Part shown: positions 21,829 to 34,240 of the stretch, piece after piece
How the letters are laid out: every line of letters starts with the position of its first letter
Numbering within the stretch: position 1 is the stretch's first letter
Origin: Gordionus sp. m RMFG-2023
Taxonomy: Eukaryota; Nematomorpha; Gordioida; Chordodea; Parachordodidae
Direction of reading: 5' to 3'
NCBI RefSeq assembly: GCF_954871325.1
Contig: NC_088775.1
Coordinates: forward strand, 63,217,561 to 63,281,560
DNA: 64,000 bases
The notes under the pieces: generated by a model
What the model was told of the DNA's origin: nothing
Database searches by the model: none
Seen by the model: only the letters and a program-made list of their open reading frames with translations
Position numbers and translations under genes: made by a program

Positions 21829-23320
21829 TTGTTCCGCCTGGATAAAGTAGTCTCAGATACTAATTATTATAGATTCATCAATCAGGATATTTTTAAATGT
21901 CCCGTAAGACTTACAAAAAAAAATGGTAAGATAAAAGATAATAAAGAAATACACAATCATCCAGAAAATCCAATCGAAATGGAAACCAAAAAAATAATCA
22001 ATTCAATTAAGAATGAAGCTTTGAATAATACTATGGAAACTCCATACTTTATTGTGGCGAAACACGTATCTCAATTAAGTGATTCTATATCAATGGCACT
22101 ACCATCACCGAATCTTATGAAACGTATAATTCACCGAACGCGGAGTTCAAACAGTTTTGCACCTCCAAATCGTATCAGCCTTATTGAGCTGGTAATCCCG
22201 CATGAATATTCAATTACAGATAAATATGAGGATTTCATTCTTCATGATAATGGTCCGGTAAGATTTTCTATAAATTTTTTGAACAAATATAACAAGCTGC
22301 CCGATAAGAAAAACTTTATTATAATTGCTTATTTATTTATCATGTGTGTCAGGTTCCCGACCGTGTTATCATATTTGGAACAAGAAATAATTTGGACTTC
22401 TTAGCTTCATGCGAACATTGGTTTTCTGATGGTACATTTAAATCGTCGCCACCTTTATTTATGCAAATTTATATAATTCATGGGATTAGAAATAATAATG
22501 TTTTACCTCTCATATATATTGACCAATAGAAAGGATTATGAAACTTATAAAAGAATATTTACTATTATAGGTGACAACTTAATATCAACTCAAAAAAAAA
22601 ATAAGACGGATTTTGAAATGGCCAGTGTAAAAGCTTTCAATGAAGTATTTCCCAATTCGCAACACAATTGTTGCTATTTCCATTTTGGCCAATCCTTTTG
22701 GCGAAACATTTAAAAATATCCAGAAATATCGCATAAATATAAAACAGATGTAGAATTTAATATACAACTTAGAATGATGGATTGTTTGGCGTTTGTGCCA
22801 CCCTTAAATGTAGTTGAAACATTTGAATTACTAATAAACTCCGAATTTTATTCTAATAATCAATTGTTACTTCAGCCTCTAATTGAAACTTTTGAAATGG
22901 TAAAACGTTTGGAAGAGGCAGACTACCTGCTTTGTTTAATATTGAACTCTGGAATTGTTACCAATCAAGGGGAAGCGAAAACCAACAACGCGGTTGAAGG
23001 GTGGCATAGATGCTTCAGTTCCCTCCTAACAAGTTACCATCCAAACATGTGGAAATTTATATCAAGTTATCTATATATCTATTATTTTAAAATGATTTAA
23101 AAAGTATAAAGATTTACTAATAAACTATATAATTTTTTCTAGGCTTAAAAAAACAACAAGGGTTGACAGAGTTAAAAATTGCTCAATATAATTCTGGTGA
23201 AACACCCTCTACCCCGAGAAAAAAATTGCGAGAATAGTAACAATTGTTTCTGACTTCGAAAATCGATCAAGATTAGATTATCTTAAAGGAATCGCTATTA
23301 ATATAACATTGAATGTTTAA
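21829..23320 (+). pseudogene. MULE transposase with FLYWCH finger
   Basis: N-terminal FLYWCH-type finger relic (RFINQDIFKCPVRL … HNHP, 21,860-21,965). The MULE catalytic core follows: CEHWFSDGTFK (22,405-22,440, first Asp), the KDYETYKRIF segment, TDFEMASVKAF (22,605-22,640), the HCCYFHFGQSFWR-type His region (22,665-22,710) and TNNAVEGWHRCF (22,980-23,015). A C-terminal tail of YLKGIAINI type follows near 23,280. The reading frame changes near 22,345 and 22,500 and stops interrupt it; short introns may explain one or two of the gaps (e.g. before 23,142). In this family the enzyme cuts at the element's ends. Probably inactive. Confidence 0.8.
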
Positions 23321-23329
23321 TTTTTTAAA

Positions 23330-24930
23330 TTCTTATCTACAATAATAAAAATTTTGTTTGTTTTTATATAATAGTCTCAAAATTTTTATATTTTCATTAT
23401 TTTTTTGTGACAAAAATATGGGAAGGTCTACTTTGGTATAAAATTTAGCTGGTTACATAAGACTCATTCATCAAGATACAGATTTTATGAGGGTATTTAC
23501 AAATTGTTTTATATGTGACACAGTCTTTCTCTACCACATCAATCCCACGATTAATATTTCAAAAATAACTACCTTTCGTCATGCATTATAAAATTATTTT
23601 AAAATTCATATTCCTAGCCCTTGAGTCATATAGTTGTTTCCCCTTACAAATATGATCATTTTTGATGAGCAACATTATTAGAAAAGTACTATTATAAAAT
23701 AATACTCAAGTATTACACTAAAGGGCAAAGTTTAAAACGAGGATTACATTTTCCTTTTATTTATTAAAGCATATAAATTTATATCGGGGTGTTTTTGTCA
23801 GATTTTTTTCCCATGGTTATTTTTAACCAGTCTTTGTTCAAATCAGTGATTCTTTTAAAATTTTACACTTCAGTTATATATTTAACAAACAAACCTATTG
23901 GTTTAGACGATATGTTATGGCAATGCTCTACTTTTTCCTTCACATATTCAATAAAAAAAAATCATTTTTTAAAAAACTTTTTATAATGAAATTTTTTTTT
24001 TAAGGATATTTATTCTATATGTAAATTAGATATAAAAAAATATGACCTAAGGGATCTATTAAAATAAGATAATACTTGCTATACCATTTCCTATTTTAAC
24101 TTAAGAAAAGGACAGCGGAGAATATAATCAGGGGCTTGTATACATATCTATAAATGATATCAACCCTCTCAAAACTTTTAACCTCCTGCCAAATATAAAT
24201 AATTTTAAAAAAAATACCTTTCATCCCTTTCCAATTTTTCAAATAATGATAATTATTTCATAACTAACTATTCCCCCTCTAATTTCAATGATGCTCCTCT
24301 AATGAGTTCGCAGTTCAAGTTACGATATTGACCTTGCTATAAAAATTTGGAAAAAAATTGGTTGTATTAATTTTGTTATATAGCTTTAAAATTCCTTAAG
24401 GTTATTAATTATTTAAATATTGGAATTTGGTTAACTTTTTTTAATATACTATATTCTCATTTGATTTGATAACAATGTAAATGAGCTTGGGTGGCTTCAT
24501 GTCATGTCATGAATAATAAAAATAAAACTAAAATTAAAATACAATTTTTTTTTGGTTATATTTTTTTTAAAATTATTTTCTAAATTTTTTTTATTAAACA
24601 ATAGCTCAACCTATTCGCGGCTTGATGAAAATAATTAGCTATCCTAATTGTTTTAAATTTTACCATAACCAATCCATCTCATTTTGATATAACATTTTCC
24701 AAAGTTGCCGCAAGTTATGTCATCTGTCGGAAAAGTTTCCAAGTTTAATTTTCTTTTGTATAAAATATTGAGTTAGCCTTTTATCTTTATCCTCATATTT
24801 TGAAATAAGGAAAAAAGTTGATTTTATAAATAATGATAATTTCATTTAATTTTTTTATTATAATTGCTTTCTTTAGATTCTTTGTTCAATCTAAATTTGA
24901 TAATTTTTGAAATTCTAATAACTTTTGGTT
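23330..24930. other. AT-rich MULE interior, no gene seen
   Basis: No domain or paired repeat recognised between the MULE gene and the nested hAT. It could hold further decayed cargo. Confidence 0.45.
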
Positions 24931-24936
24931 CATACT

Positions 24937-26965
24937 CAGGGTTGCCAAGTCAAAATTTTCAAATTGAGGGAGATGTGGGAGAAACATGAAAATTGCGGTA
25001 GAAATATAAAAATTGCTAAAAAAAGAATGTGCAGTTGCAATCAGAAGAATCTTAACAAAGATTCACAAAATTATGCTGCAGATGTGTCCATCTTTACAGT
25101 TAAAAATTGACAATAAATTTTATGGCGCCCTTCCTAAAACATAATTATATTTTATTTGAGATTTAAATAATAGAACTAAATGTTTACCGTCGTTATTGAG
25201 ATTATAAAATTCCTGGCATGACATATTATACATTATTTAACCATTAGCTCGTTCTCTAATGTTGTTAAATCCGATTTCTCTCCTTTTTTTCAGGCAGTCC
25301 TCTTCAGGCTAAAAATGCGCTCGGATGAGGCATTAGAATGAGGTAAGGAGAAGTTTTGGCGAATCATAAAAAATAGAGAGAATTAAAATCTTTTCAAACA
25401 AGACATCAATGTCTTTCGGTATTTTTAATATATTTATTAAATTACAAAAACCTTAATTGATGGTTTCTGTTCCAAGGTCATAATATTTATACAATTGTAA
25501 ATAGAGTTATTAAAATCAAATTTTGATTGTAAATATTCTAAAATTGTCTTAATAAAAATATCTGCTTTATTTAAATATGTATTAATTAGAGTATTATTTG
25601 AACATTTTAATATAATATTTTTAGCAATAGCGCCATAAAATTTATTTTCAATTTTTAACTATAGAGATGAACAGAGCTGTAGCATAATTTTGTGAATCAT
25701 TTTTAATAAAGAATATTCTGATTGCAACTGAATATTAACTGCATGCAGTAGATTTCCTACATGTGAAAAGAATCCCAAATATACTTCTGCCATTTCATAT
25801 TAGAAAATTTTTTTCAAATTTTAGGACAGCCTTTAAAATCTTTATTTAAGAAGTATTTTTTTAAGGGTTTGTAAAATTTTAAAATTCTATCGATGGCAGG
25901 TATTAATGACAACCACCTGATAGATAGGTATATATCGCAACAACTCACACCATTCGATGTCAGACCACTTCACCAACTCTTTTAGTTGAACTAAATTCGT
26001 TAAAATATTTCATCACAATTATTTCGACGACAGTACATTCATTGCCTTCTTGCAAGAACTATGTAGTATATATGGCATATACAGCCAATTGGTAATAATT
26101 CATTTGTGCTGCCTCAATTTGGTAACTTTAGTTTTTGCCAAAATTTACAGAGGCATTATCAGCGTAGAAAGCTGGCATGCAAATCATTGATAACCTTGAA
26201 TCAGCTATATTTACCCTTATGTGGCTAGCTACATCGTTGGATTTTTCACTATTTGAGGAAATTTTTTTAACAGTTTTATTGAAATGTTCATATTCTTGTT
26301 GAAATTGCAAAGGATCGAGATGTTTTAATATTTCCCTTATTAGATACATTTGTTAGAATTGCATATGGATGCGCATCTTTCAAATCGTCTAGAATTGACC
26401 TCTAGGATTCAGGTACCAAAACATTGTGATAGCCTTGCTCATTTTTATTGCCACAAGTAAGGTTTGCACTTATATTGGAGTCGTTAAATATAATGAGAAA
26501 AAGATTCTACCCACATTGTAATGATATATAAAGAGCTCTGTGAATGTTGAACTACATAATAGATGTATACGATTTCCGCAAATATAGTTTCATTTTGAGA
26601 ATATTTTTGTATTGCAATCGATGTTGATATACTCCCCTGTACTGACTAATATTAATGAAATAAAGTTGATCTATTATTGGATAAAAATAAAACAGGATAG
26701 AAAAAAATTTACAAACTAGATATGTTTTTCGAATAAATATTTAAAATTTAATTTAAAAATATAAAAATAATCAATTAATGTCTCAAAATTATTATTTACA
26801 TATTAAAAACGTTTAAAATACTTTTTTTAAAAAATTGCAGGAGAAATTAAATTGCGGTAGATTTTTGCGGGAGATTTCCAATTGCGGTAGTTTTGCGGGA
26901 GAGAGATATCTGCGTGTAAACTAAAAAATTGCTGGAGTCCCGCTGATGGGGAGAGACGGTTGCTA
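24937..26965 (-). mobile_element. Fossil hAT (KIAA1586/ZBED-like), copy 1
   Basis: Left end CAGGGTTGCCAAG. The right margin has repeated ttgcgg(g/t)ag motifs, degenerate at the tip. Minus-strand relics: ADNASVNFGK (26,128-26,180), an RW-region fragment near 25,890-25,990 and the C-terminal block near 25,200-25,330. Near-identical stretches recur at 34,459-36,379, which keeps longer open pieces. No target duplication could be matched because the right tip is damaged. Confidence 0.7.
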
Positions 26966-27599
26966 ATGTCTATTTCTCTTATTAAAACAAGTTTTTGTTT
27001 ATTGACTAGAAAAACTGATTGATGGAATAGTAAGTACTAATCTGGCATTTCTATGGTATGAGCTCACCCAAAAATATTTGTTTTTTTCGCATGTTGCCAA
27101 TCGTGGCAATTTTATCTTATTTTGTCGAAAAACTATCTACCAAATGAATTGAAGAATCAATGTAATAAATTTCAATTATTGATTTAAGTTCCAGATTAAA
27201 TGCTTCCAGAAATTTGGTTGGTTTTACGCTTTAATGGGAGATATAGATTTTATTTCTCTTATAGTACGATTACCTTTTTGTGTGTGAAAAAAATGACTGA
27301 AGAATTAATAAATATTAGCGCAAACCAGCTATTTTCCATTCTATCAATAATGCCAAATTAGGCAATTTTTCTTATTTTGCTAATAAACTTTTTATTTATA
27401 CTGTCTATTAAACGAATTAAATTATAATTAATACGGAACATCGATAAAATTTTCTGAATAAATTATTTCCGTCGCTTAAATCATAGATTTGCCAAAAATT
27501 TTTTACTAATAGTTTTTTCCTTTTATGAGCTACTATACTCGTTTAAATACTCAATTGGTACAAATAAAGTAAGAAATAATGATATAATTTACAATTAGT

Positions 27600-28007
27600 T
27601 CGTAGAACTATTCAGCCGCCAAATTTAACGGCGCTGATATTAAAATATATAAATCTTGTCTATTCCTCTATGATACACAAGTTGAAGCATATAAAGAAGT
27701 TACTCAGAATTATCAAACTATTATGGTAATTAAAGATATAAATAGCTTAAACCTTTGATTTTGAATGATACGATCAAGTTAGAATATTTAGAAAGAATTA
27801 AATAAAAATGGCCTAAAAAATATCTAAAAACTTATTTTTAATTCTACATTCAAATGCTGGCTCAGAAATGAGTTTAATGAATATGATTAGGCGAAAAAAT
27901 TTTTCTTCGGTCTCATTTGATTTATTAGAGGCCGAATTAATGGTAAAGCAGAATTTTGACATGAATTGCGAAGAGTTAAAATTTATTTCATATATAATAA
28001 ACTTTTA
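27600..28007 (+). pseudogene. hAT C-terminal fragment
   Basis: Plus-strand relic of a hAT dimerisation region (LHSNAGSEMSLMNMIRRKN … LLEAELMVKQNF), clearly related to but diverged from the C-terminus of the KIAA1586-like copies. The preceding gene is degraded beyond recognition. It lies just before the MULE's right end. Confidence 0.55.
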
Positions 28008-28661
28008 AATAAAATAAATTCCTTCCGATAAATATGTAGATTTGGATCTAATTTTTATATATTTTGACTTTATATTCAAATTCAAATTTAAATTTGTAAA
28101 TTATAATTTGAAAAAAATAATTCACCAATATTTATATATAAAAGGATTGCAGTTGTTGCGCTTTCCCGCTTTTTATCCTTTAGTCATTAAAAATCCCACC
28201 TCACTCTTAGAATATGGGAGGTATGGCCGGGCCTAAAAATTTTTGCAATTTACAAAATGAGAAAATTGAATAAGACACTTAATATAATTAAAATATAGCC
28301 ACTTTTTATAATTATTTTTTATTATCCTTTATTTATATACTCCTCTCAAAATTTAGAAAATGTTTTTAACAACCCCCCCCCCCCCCACCATTGTCGTGGT
28401 AAAATATGTAAAAGTAAATAAATAAACACTTAACCCATTTTGCTCTGATTTCCCAATATTGGAATGTCTTTATTTTCTTGATTTGGAATATTTTCTATTT
28501 ATTTTCAAAAATCCTGTTCCATTTTATTAGAGAAAAATGAGTAAAAGTGCTTACAAATTGAGTAGAAGCGTTTAGCGATGTTTTCACAAAAACGCTATGA
28601 TTTAAATTGAACTGGTATTATTTTAAAAAATGATGAAAACTATTTTACGTTTTTTAACGGT

Positions 28662-29086
28662 CATGCGCTCGCTATAATAATTTCGCACAAATATATTCGC
28701 GGTAGAAAATTCGCTATAAATGGTTCGCGATTAAAGTTTCGCTATAACGAGTTCGCGATCAAAGTTTTGCTAAAATGTATTCGCTATAAAGTATTCGCGG
28801 TTTAGGTTTCGCGGAAATAAATTCGCGATAATGAGTTCGCGATCAAAGTTTCGCCAAAATGTATTCGCTATAAAGTATTCGCGGTTAAAGTTTCGCGAAA
28901 ATAAATTCGCTATAAAGAGTTCGCGATATTGTCTTCGCTATAAATGTTTCGCGGAAAAAAATTCGCGGAATTGGTTTCGCTATATTACCTTCGCTATAAA
29001 ATTCCTTCGCGATAAACGACATTCGCGATAAAAGTTTCGCGAATAAGTGTTTAGCGATAAAAGTTTCGCTGAATTGACCTGATACG
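28662..29086 (-). repeat. MULE right end: 14-bp array
   Basis: Inverse-orientation array (ttcgcgataaaag, ttcgctataaatg and variants, period 14) ending …gtttcgctgaattgacctgatacg. Pairs with 19,873-20,330. Confidence 0.9.
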
Positions 29087-29095
29087 TAATGATTC

Positions 29096-29429
29096 ACGGT
29101 TTTAACTAAAAACCTTAAATTTAAAATCAGCCACAACCCACCCTTAAAGTAATTAACTTATAGTGCAGTTCTTGAGCATAGGCTCTTTTTCTTAAAGCTT
29201 ATGGAAGTCTGTAACATTGTCGAAATGTTGCGCGTACAACGTGCGGCTTGCCCACTAACGTGTATAGGGCTCCTCATATTTTTTTAACTTTGCACCCTAA
29301 TTAACTTCTGTTCCAATAGATGGAAATAAGGAAAACCTAGCGTACTGTTGTTTATTCAAAGTCAGAGGGCATATGCGCTATATATCACGTAATTTCAATA
29401 TCATTTTTTATATTTTTTTAATAGATTAG
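29096..29429. other. No gene recognised
   Basis: Slightly less AT-rich DNA (ttgcgcgtacaacgtgcggc near 29,230) without open frames or repeat partners in the window. Confidence 0.4.
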
Positions 29430-29720
29430 CATAAGCATGGATATTATTATTTATCATTATCATCTGATTCTGAAAATTCAAAATCAGATGAATTAACATT
29501 ACCATGGCCCAAATATGATAATATTTTACAGTAACATCCTATATTGAAGGAACTAATCCAATACTTATCAAATGTAAAATGTGTCCAAAAAGTATTATAT
29601 CAGTTTCAAAATCTTCAAGTTCCAATTTAAATCGACATTTAATTTTAATATTAATTATTTTATTTTATATAATACAACTAAGTAACCAGTTAATAATTTA
29701 TTTTAGATTGTTCTAAGTAA
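29430..29720 (+). pseudogene. hAT BED-finger fragment, second copy
   Basis: Inverted near-copy of 17,330-17,580: atggatattattat…, then the finger part encoding VTSYIEGTNPILIKCKMCPK (29,527-29,590). Frame shifted within the first 60 bases. No catalytic region follows. Confidence 0.6.
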
Positions 29721-30239
29721 AAAACATTAAATTTTATATATTATATACATAGATAGAAAATGGTTGATACCATTTAAATTTATTTTTAATGTCATTTTTT
29801 TTAAAATATAATCTAGTCACTATTTTTTATTATCAACCATGTCTATTTTATTAACATTATATTATTATAAAAATACTAGCCGATAGCCTTAAGAATGACG
29901 GGTAATCAGAATTTCTTCGTATGGATAAATAATAAATTTTACCTTCATTTGACGATGAATAAATCAGAATAGTCAAATGAGAGGAATAGATTATCCGTAT
30001 TCATCCTTCCTAGATTGCTATAAATTTTTAGAGAAAAGGTCAAATATATTATGAAATGGAATAAAAAAAATATGATTTGTGAGTTATGATATTTATCAAT
30101 TCTTTTAAGAAATTTTCCACATATAGACGCAATGGTTTTTGCTCTCTCACTTCGTATAAAATCTACATTCTTCTCAAAGAATCATTTAAATGCTTTTAAA
30201 ATCTTCCTAAAAACTCTTTTAAAAAAACCTGCCATAATA
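29721..30239. other. No gene recognised
   Basis: AT-rich DNA without domain matches or repeat partners. Confidence 0.4.
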
Positions 30240-30890
30240 AATTCGAATCAATCATGGGGGCAAACCTGATTATCTCACAAAAACTGTGGTGGTATCCACC
30301 CCATTGAAATGGGCTATTTAGAAGATTATTGGCAAAAATAATTGCCATGGGTCAAAACCCAGGGTCTTAACTTATTAAGTATACTTATCAATTAGGATTT
30401 GGTGTTAAGGGAGAAGGCCTAGCTTCACATGCCATTTCCAAAACCCTCCTCCTAACATGGCTATTATCAAAGTAGACTTTAAAAATGCTTACAATAGCAA
30501 ATTTTGTGAACATTTTATAAATTGTTTTTTACCAAATTTTCTGTTGATTCAAAATTCCTAGACATACTGTAACATTAAAACTTCTTTATTCAGCCCACGT
30601 GTTATAGATTCTGACAAAAGGATCCAGCAGGGGGAAAACATCCTCGTTCTTTACCTTGGTATTATCACATCCATTATCTTAAATCTAAATTTGATTTAGA
30701 TATAATTATTTGGCATCTTGATGATGGAACAATCTCTGATGCTCTTCCTAAAATAATTGGTTTTCAATTTCTTGAAACCAATTTTAAAAGACTCATTCTT
30801 AATAAGTCTAAATCCGAAATCTGTTTCCAGGATAACAATATACAAAACCCTCATCTGGCAAAATTAAATTTTTTATTGAGTACATAAATA
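30240..30890 (+). pseudogene. RLE-type LINE reverse-transcriptase fossil
   Basis: Plus-strand pieces of the same RT type as the LINE at 4920-7764: YQLGFGVKGEGLASHAISK (30,385-30,440), RIQQGE (30,620-30,637), then WHLDDGTISDALPKIIGF (30,710-30,765) and RLILNKSKSEICF. These correspond to QLGVNVKGG, IQQGD and YIDDGILGGSPSEV of the younger copy. Several stops; old copy. Confidence 0.75.
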
Positions 30891-30934
30891 ATAAAAATTA
30901 AAAAAGTATACATTAGATTAACAAAAAAAATGCA

Positions 30935-31002
30935 TTGCTGGGATTCGAACCCAAGGCCATCAGCTTTGTAAGCAACGCTCTTGCCGATTAGGCCACAGAC
31001 GC
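30935..31002 (-). tRNA. tRNA-like sequence, probable pseudo-tRNA or SINE head
   Basis: Minus strand: GCGTCTGTGGCCTAATCGGC … GGGTTCGAATCCCAGC, i.e. good A- and B-box matches of a Pol III promoter, a TTACAAA loop (anticodon position TAC) and a run of T after the 3' end. The acceptor and anticodon stems pair poorly, so a functional tRNA is unlikely. A sister copy lies at 31,326-31,393 with shared flanking sequence (attataaattgtgacac). Confidence 0.5.
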
Positions 31003-31325
31003 TTTTAAATATATATTATAAATTGTGACACCTATGACTATGACACGTTATATATATTATTATAGATAGATATATGTTTATTATGTATAGATGGTGATGT
31101 TAGATATTATTTTAATGGATGCTTTGATGAATAAGTGTTTGATAAAGTATGATTAAAAATACTATTGGTTATTACGTTGTAAAAAATTTAAAAATATAAG
31201 AATACCTATTTAATAGTTTGAATTTTAAAATAACAACAAACTTTGAATCGTATGTGAATATGTCACACTTAATATTTTATCTTCTATTTAATTAATTTTG
31301 CCAGATTAAGTAAAAAAAAAATCTT

Positions 31326-31393
31326 TACTGGGATTCGAACCCCATGACCTTCACATTTGTAAGCGAAGCTCTTGCTGATTAAGCAACAGATGC
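31326..31393 (-). tRNA. tRNA-like sequence, second copy
   Basis: Minus strand: GCATCTGTTGCTTAATCAGC … GGGGTTCGAATCCCAGT, followed by a T run. Same TTACAAA loop as the first copy, here with a fair five-pair anticodon stem. The acceptor stem does not close. Shared upstream flank suggests SINE-like or local duplication origin. Confidence 0.5.
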
Positions 31394-32779
31394 TTTTAAA
31401 AAATCGTGAATTTTTAAAATATATAATAAATTGTGACACTTCGCCGGGGTGGCCTAATGGGTTAGATGTATGCTTGGAAATAGAAGGACGAAGAGGACGC
31501 AGGTTCAATCCTGGTAAGGAGCATAAAAAACTTTCAAGTTTTTCTTCGATGACTGATGTGTAAAGACATATGGTAAGATGAATTTCGGAGCTTAGAGATG
31601 ACACCCCGGTCACCGACAGGCCTGGACAGCCGAGTGCAAAGGATACCTGTCCAATAAACAAAATGAAGGAAACAAATGAAAATATGAATATGAAAGCTAG
31701 GGCGTTCCCTCCAAGCGACGCGCAGGGTGTAGACATCCATCTTGTGAAAAAAGTAAAGGTCAAAGCAAAGAAGACAAGATTAGCAAGTTTGAATATTGGG
31801 ACGCTTAAAGGTAAGAGAGAATTCGCATCAATGTTGAACAAGAGAAAAGTTGATATAACGTGCATACAAGAGACGAAATGGAAAGGTCAGAAGACTTTAA
31901 TGATTGGAGATGGGTATAAATTGTATTATAATGGAATTATTAGCAATAGGAACGGTGTCGGCATCATCCTCAGTCAATAGGAAAAAAGGAAATCATCTAA
32001 TAACATATGAAAGTGGTACAAGGAAAATCCAGATAGATTACATGCTTATCTCTCGTAGAAGATTAAAAGATGTAATAGACTGCAAAGTCATCCCAGGAGA
32101 AGATATTACCGCTCAACACAAGCTACTAGTCATGGATTTACACATCACAAATAAATCCTCTCAAAATAAGATAAAACTTGAACAATGCATCAAATGGGGT
32201 AGATTAAAATCAATGACAGTTGCCTTTGCAATTAATGCAAACATTGAAACAATAGATTCCTCACAAGTCAGTGAAAAAATGTGGACAGACCTTTCATCCA
32301 GATTAATAGACACTGCCAAATCGACACTAGGCTTGACAAGGGGAGGCAACAAATCATACAAAGAACTATGGTGGTGGAATGAAGAGATACAAACCACTAT
32401 AAAGGAGAAAAGAGCCCTATATAAAATATGGTACAAATCCAAAAACCCAGATGACAAGACAAATTACAAAAAAATCCAAGAGAATAGCTACAAAGGCGGT
32501 GGCTAGGGCCAAAGATATGGCATACGATGACATGTATGAAGAACTACATACCAAAGAAGGGCAAAATAAAATATACAGATTAGTCAAACGGCGAGAAAAG
32601 AACTCTAGGGATATAAACGGAGCTCCGAAAGTAATCAAAAATAAAGATGGGAAATTAATAAAGGAAAAAGATATAATGAATAGATGGAAAGAATATTTTC
32701 AGGAGCTTCTCAACTTTAATCCCCACATAGTACATTTAGATGAACACTCCCCATGTCAAAACCTTGTACAACCAATAAC

Positions 32780-34240
32780 CAATGACATTAATACTATAGA
32801 CTGCCGATTAATGCATTTGAAGTGGCAAAAATTGAATTGAGTAGCGGCCATTTTGTGTTTGGATCTTTTATGTAAGAAACATATTATAATTTCATAAATT
32901 TCAGGTTTATTTTTATTATATATTATATTTAAAATCTTATTTTTTTACTAGATGAATAAAAAACATTTTATAAACATTTGCAGTTTATTACTTAATGAAT
33001 ATCTTTAATATTTTATATAGACTAATCAATATAAAATAAAATCTGTATAATAAGAATATAGTTTAAAATTTTGTCATTTCTAGAGAAGTTAGGATTTATT
33101 GTTTTCTTTAATACCTAATGAATATCTTTAAGATTTTTCAAATATATATCATATCAAGTTAGAATGAATATTTTTTATAAAAATTAATTTTATATTTGTA
33201 TATTCAATAAAAAAAATCAAAGTGAGGAAAGATATATTATGATTTGAAATTTATTATAAAATTTAATATATTTTTTATATTTTAAGAAAATGATAATATA
33301 TTGTAGTGCATATGGCTGTAACCAAAAATATTATTCAGGAAGCAAATTTTCCTTTCATAAGTGTGATATCTCAAATTAAATATTCAGAATTAAATCTATA
33401 GATGCAGCTTATATTAATAACCTATTTTTTATTGTAAAAATTATTATGTCAGATTTGCTATGAAAATATTTAACATGTGATTTGGAATTTTAGAAATTAC
33501 TCCAAAGACAAAATTGAATATATATGATTTTAATAAATATTTTGAATTATATAAAAAAAAAATTTGATATAATTTATTTTGTATTTATTTTTTTAGCAAA
33601 TAAAAAGAGGTTATATTATATAATTTATAAGTCTTTTTATATTTTATTTTATTTTTGCTTTGAATTATGTAATTCCTTAATAATTATAACTATCCATTTC
33701 TAAATATATTTATTTAAATTTAATTCACTAAAGTACAAAAATCAATAATGAATATGTATAAAAATAAAATAATCTTATAAATTTTTACAATAATAAATAC
33801 AAATAATATATATATGTTATATTTATTTCTAATAAAAAATGTATTATTATAACTAAAAGTATATGGTATAAAGTGTAGTTTTTTCTTACAAATAATCACC
33901 ATAATTTTTCCTTGACCTATAAATATTTAAGTTAAATAATATATTTATATAATACTTGATTTATTTTTTGCCTAAAATCTAATTTTAATTTTTGATTACA
34001 TTAGGCAATAATCAAAACAGTATATCCATAAATGCTCTAAAAATGTTTTTTATTCATTTAGTAAAAAAATAAGATTATAAATATAATATATAATAAAAAA
34101 AAACCTGAAATTTACGAAATTATCATATGTTTCTTACGTATAAACTCCAAACACAAAATGGCTGCTACTCAATTTAATTTTTGCCACTTCAAATTTGATT
34201 TTGGCATTAAGATCGACAATCTATAGTATTAATGTCATTG
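32780..34240 (+). mobile_element. P-superfamily-like non-autonomous element
   Basis: 1.46-kb element with ~130-bp terminal inverted repeats (CAATGACATTAATACTATAG at each end) and a perfect 8-bp duplication CCAATAAC (32,772-32,779; 34,241-34,248). The duplication falls in the LINE codons for Pro-Ile-Thr. 33,290-33,367 encodes a THAP-domain start: MIIYCSAYGCNQKYYSGSKF followed by SFHKC, matching the C-x4-C … FHK pattern. P elements carry an N-terminal THAP domain and make 8-bp duplications, so a deletion derivative of a P-like element is the best reading. Confidence 0.75.
33290..33367 (+). pseudogene. THAP-domain relic
   Basis: ATG followed by Cys-x4-Cys and, after a 10-residue spacer, SxFSFHKC. 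This is the N-terminal third of a THAP zinc finger, the DNA-binding domain of P-type transposases. The frame stops soon after; no catalytic region follows, only AT-rich sequence. Confidence 0.6.

Larger units (their letters stand above)
19873..29086 (+). mobile_element. 9.2-kb MULE with minisatellite ends
   Basis: Bounded by a perfect 9-bp duplication TAATGATTC (19,864-19,872 and 29,087-29,095), the size expected for Mutator-like elements. The left end starts GGTTCCATGTCAATTCAGCG; the right end, inverted, starts CGTATCAGGTCAATTCAGCG. Both continue into a 14-bp-period array with a CG dinucleotide at each junction. A broken FLYWCH/MULE transposase lies at 21,829-23,320. Two hAT insertions (20,669-21,284 and 24,937-26,965) and a hAT fragment (27,600-28,007) are nested inside, so the element is older than those. 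Confidence 0.88.

Noticed and set aside
24925-25110. ORF with KNCGRNIKIAKK-type sequence
   Set aside because: Overlaps the left end of the KIAA1586-like hAT and reads its subterminal ttgcgg repeats.
30935-31002. Functional tRNA-Val(UAC)
   Set aside because: A and B boxes and the loop fit, but acceptor and anticodon stems do not pair well and a sister copy shares flanks.
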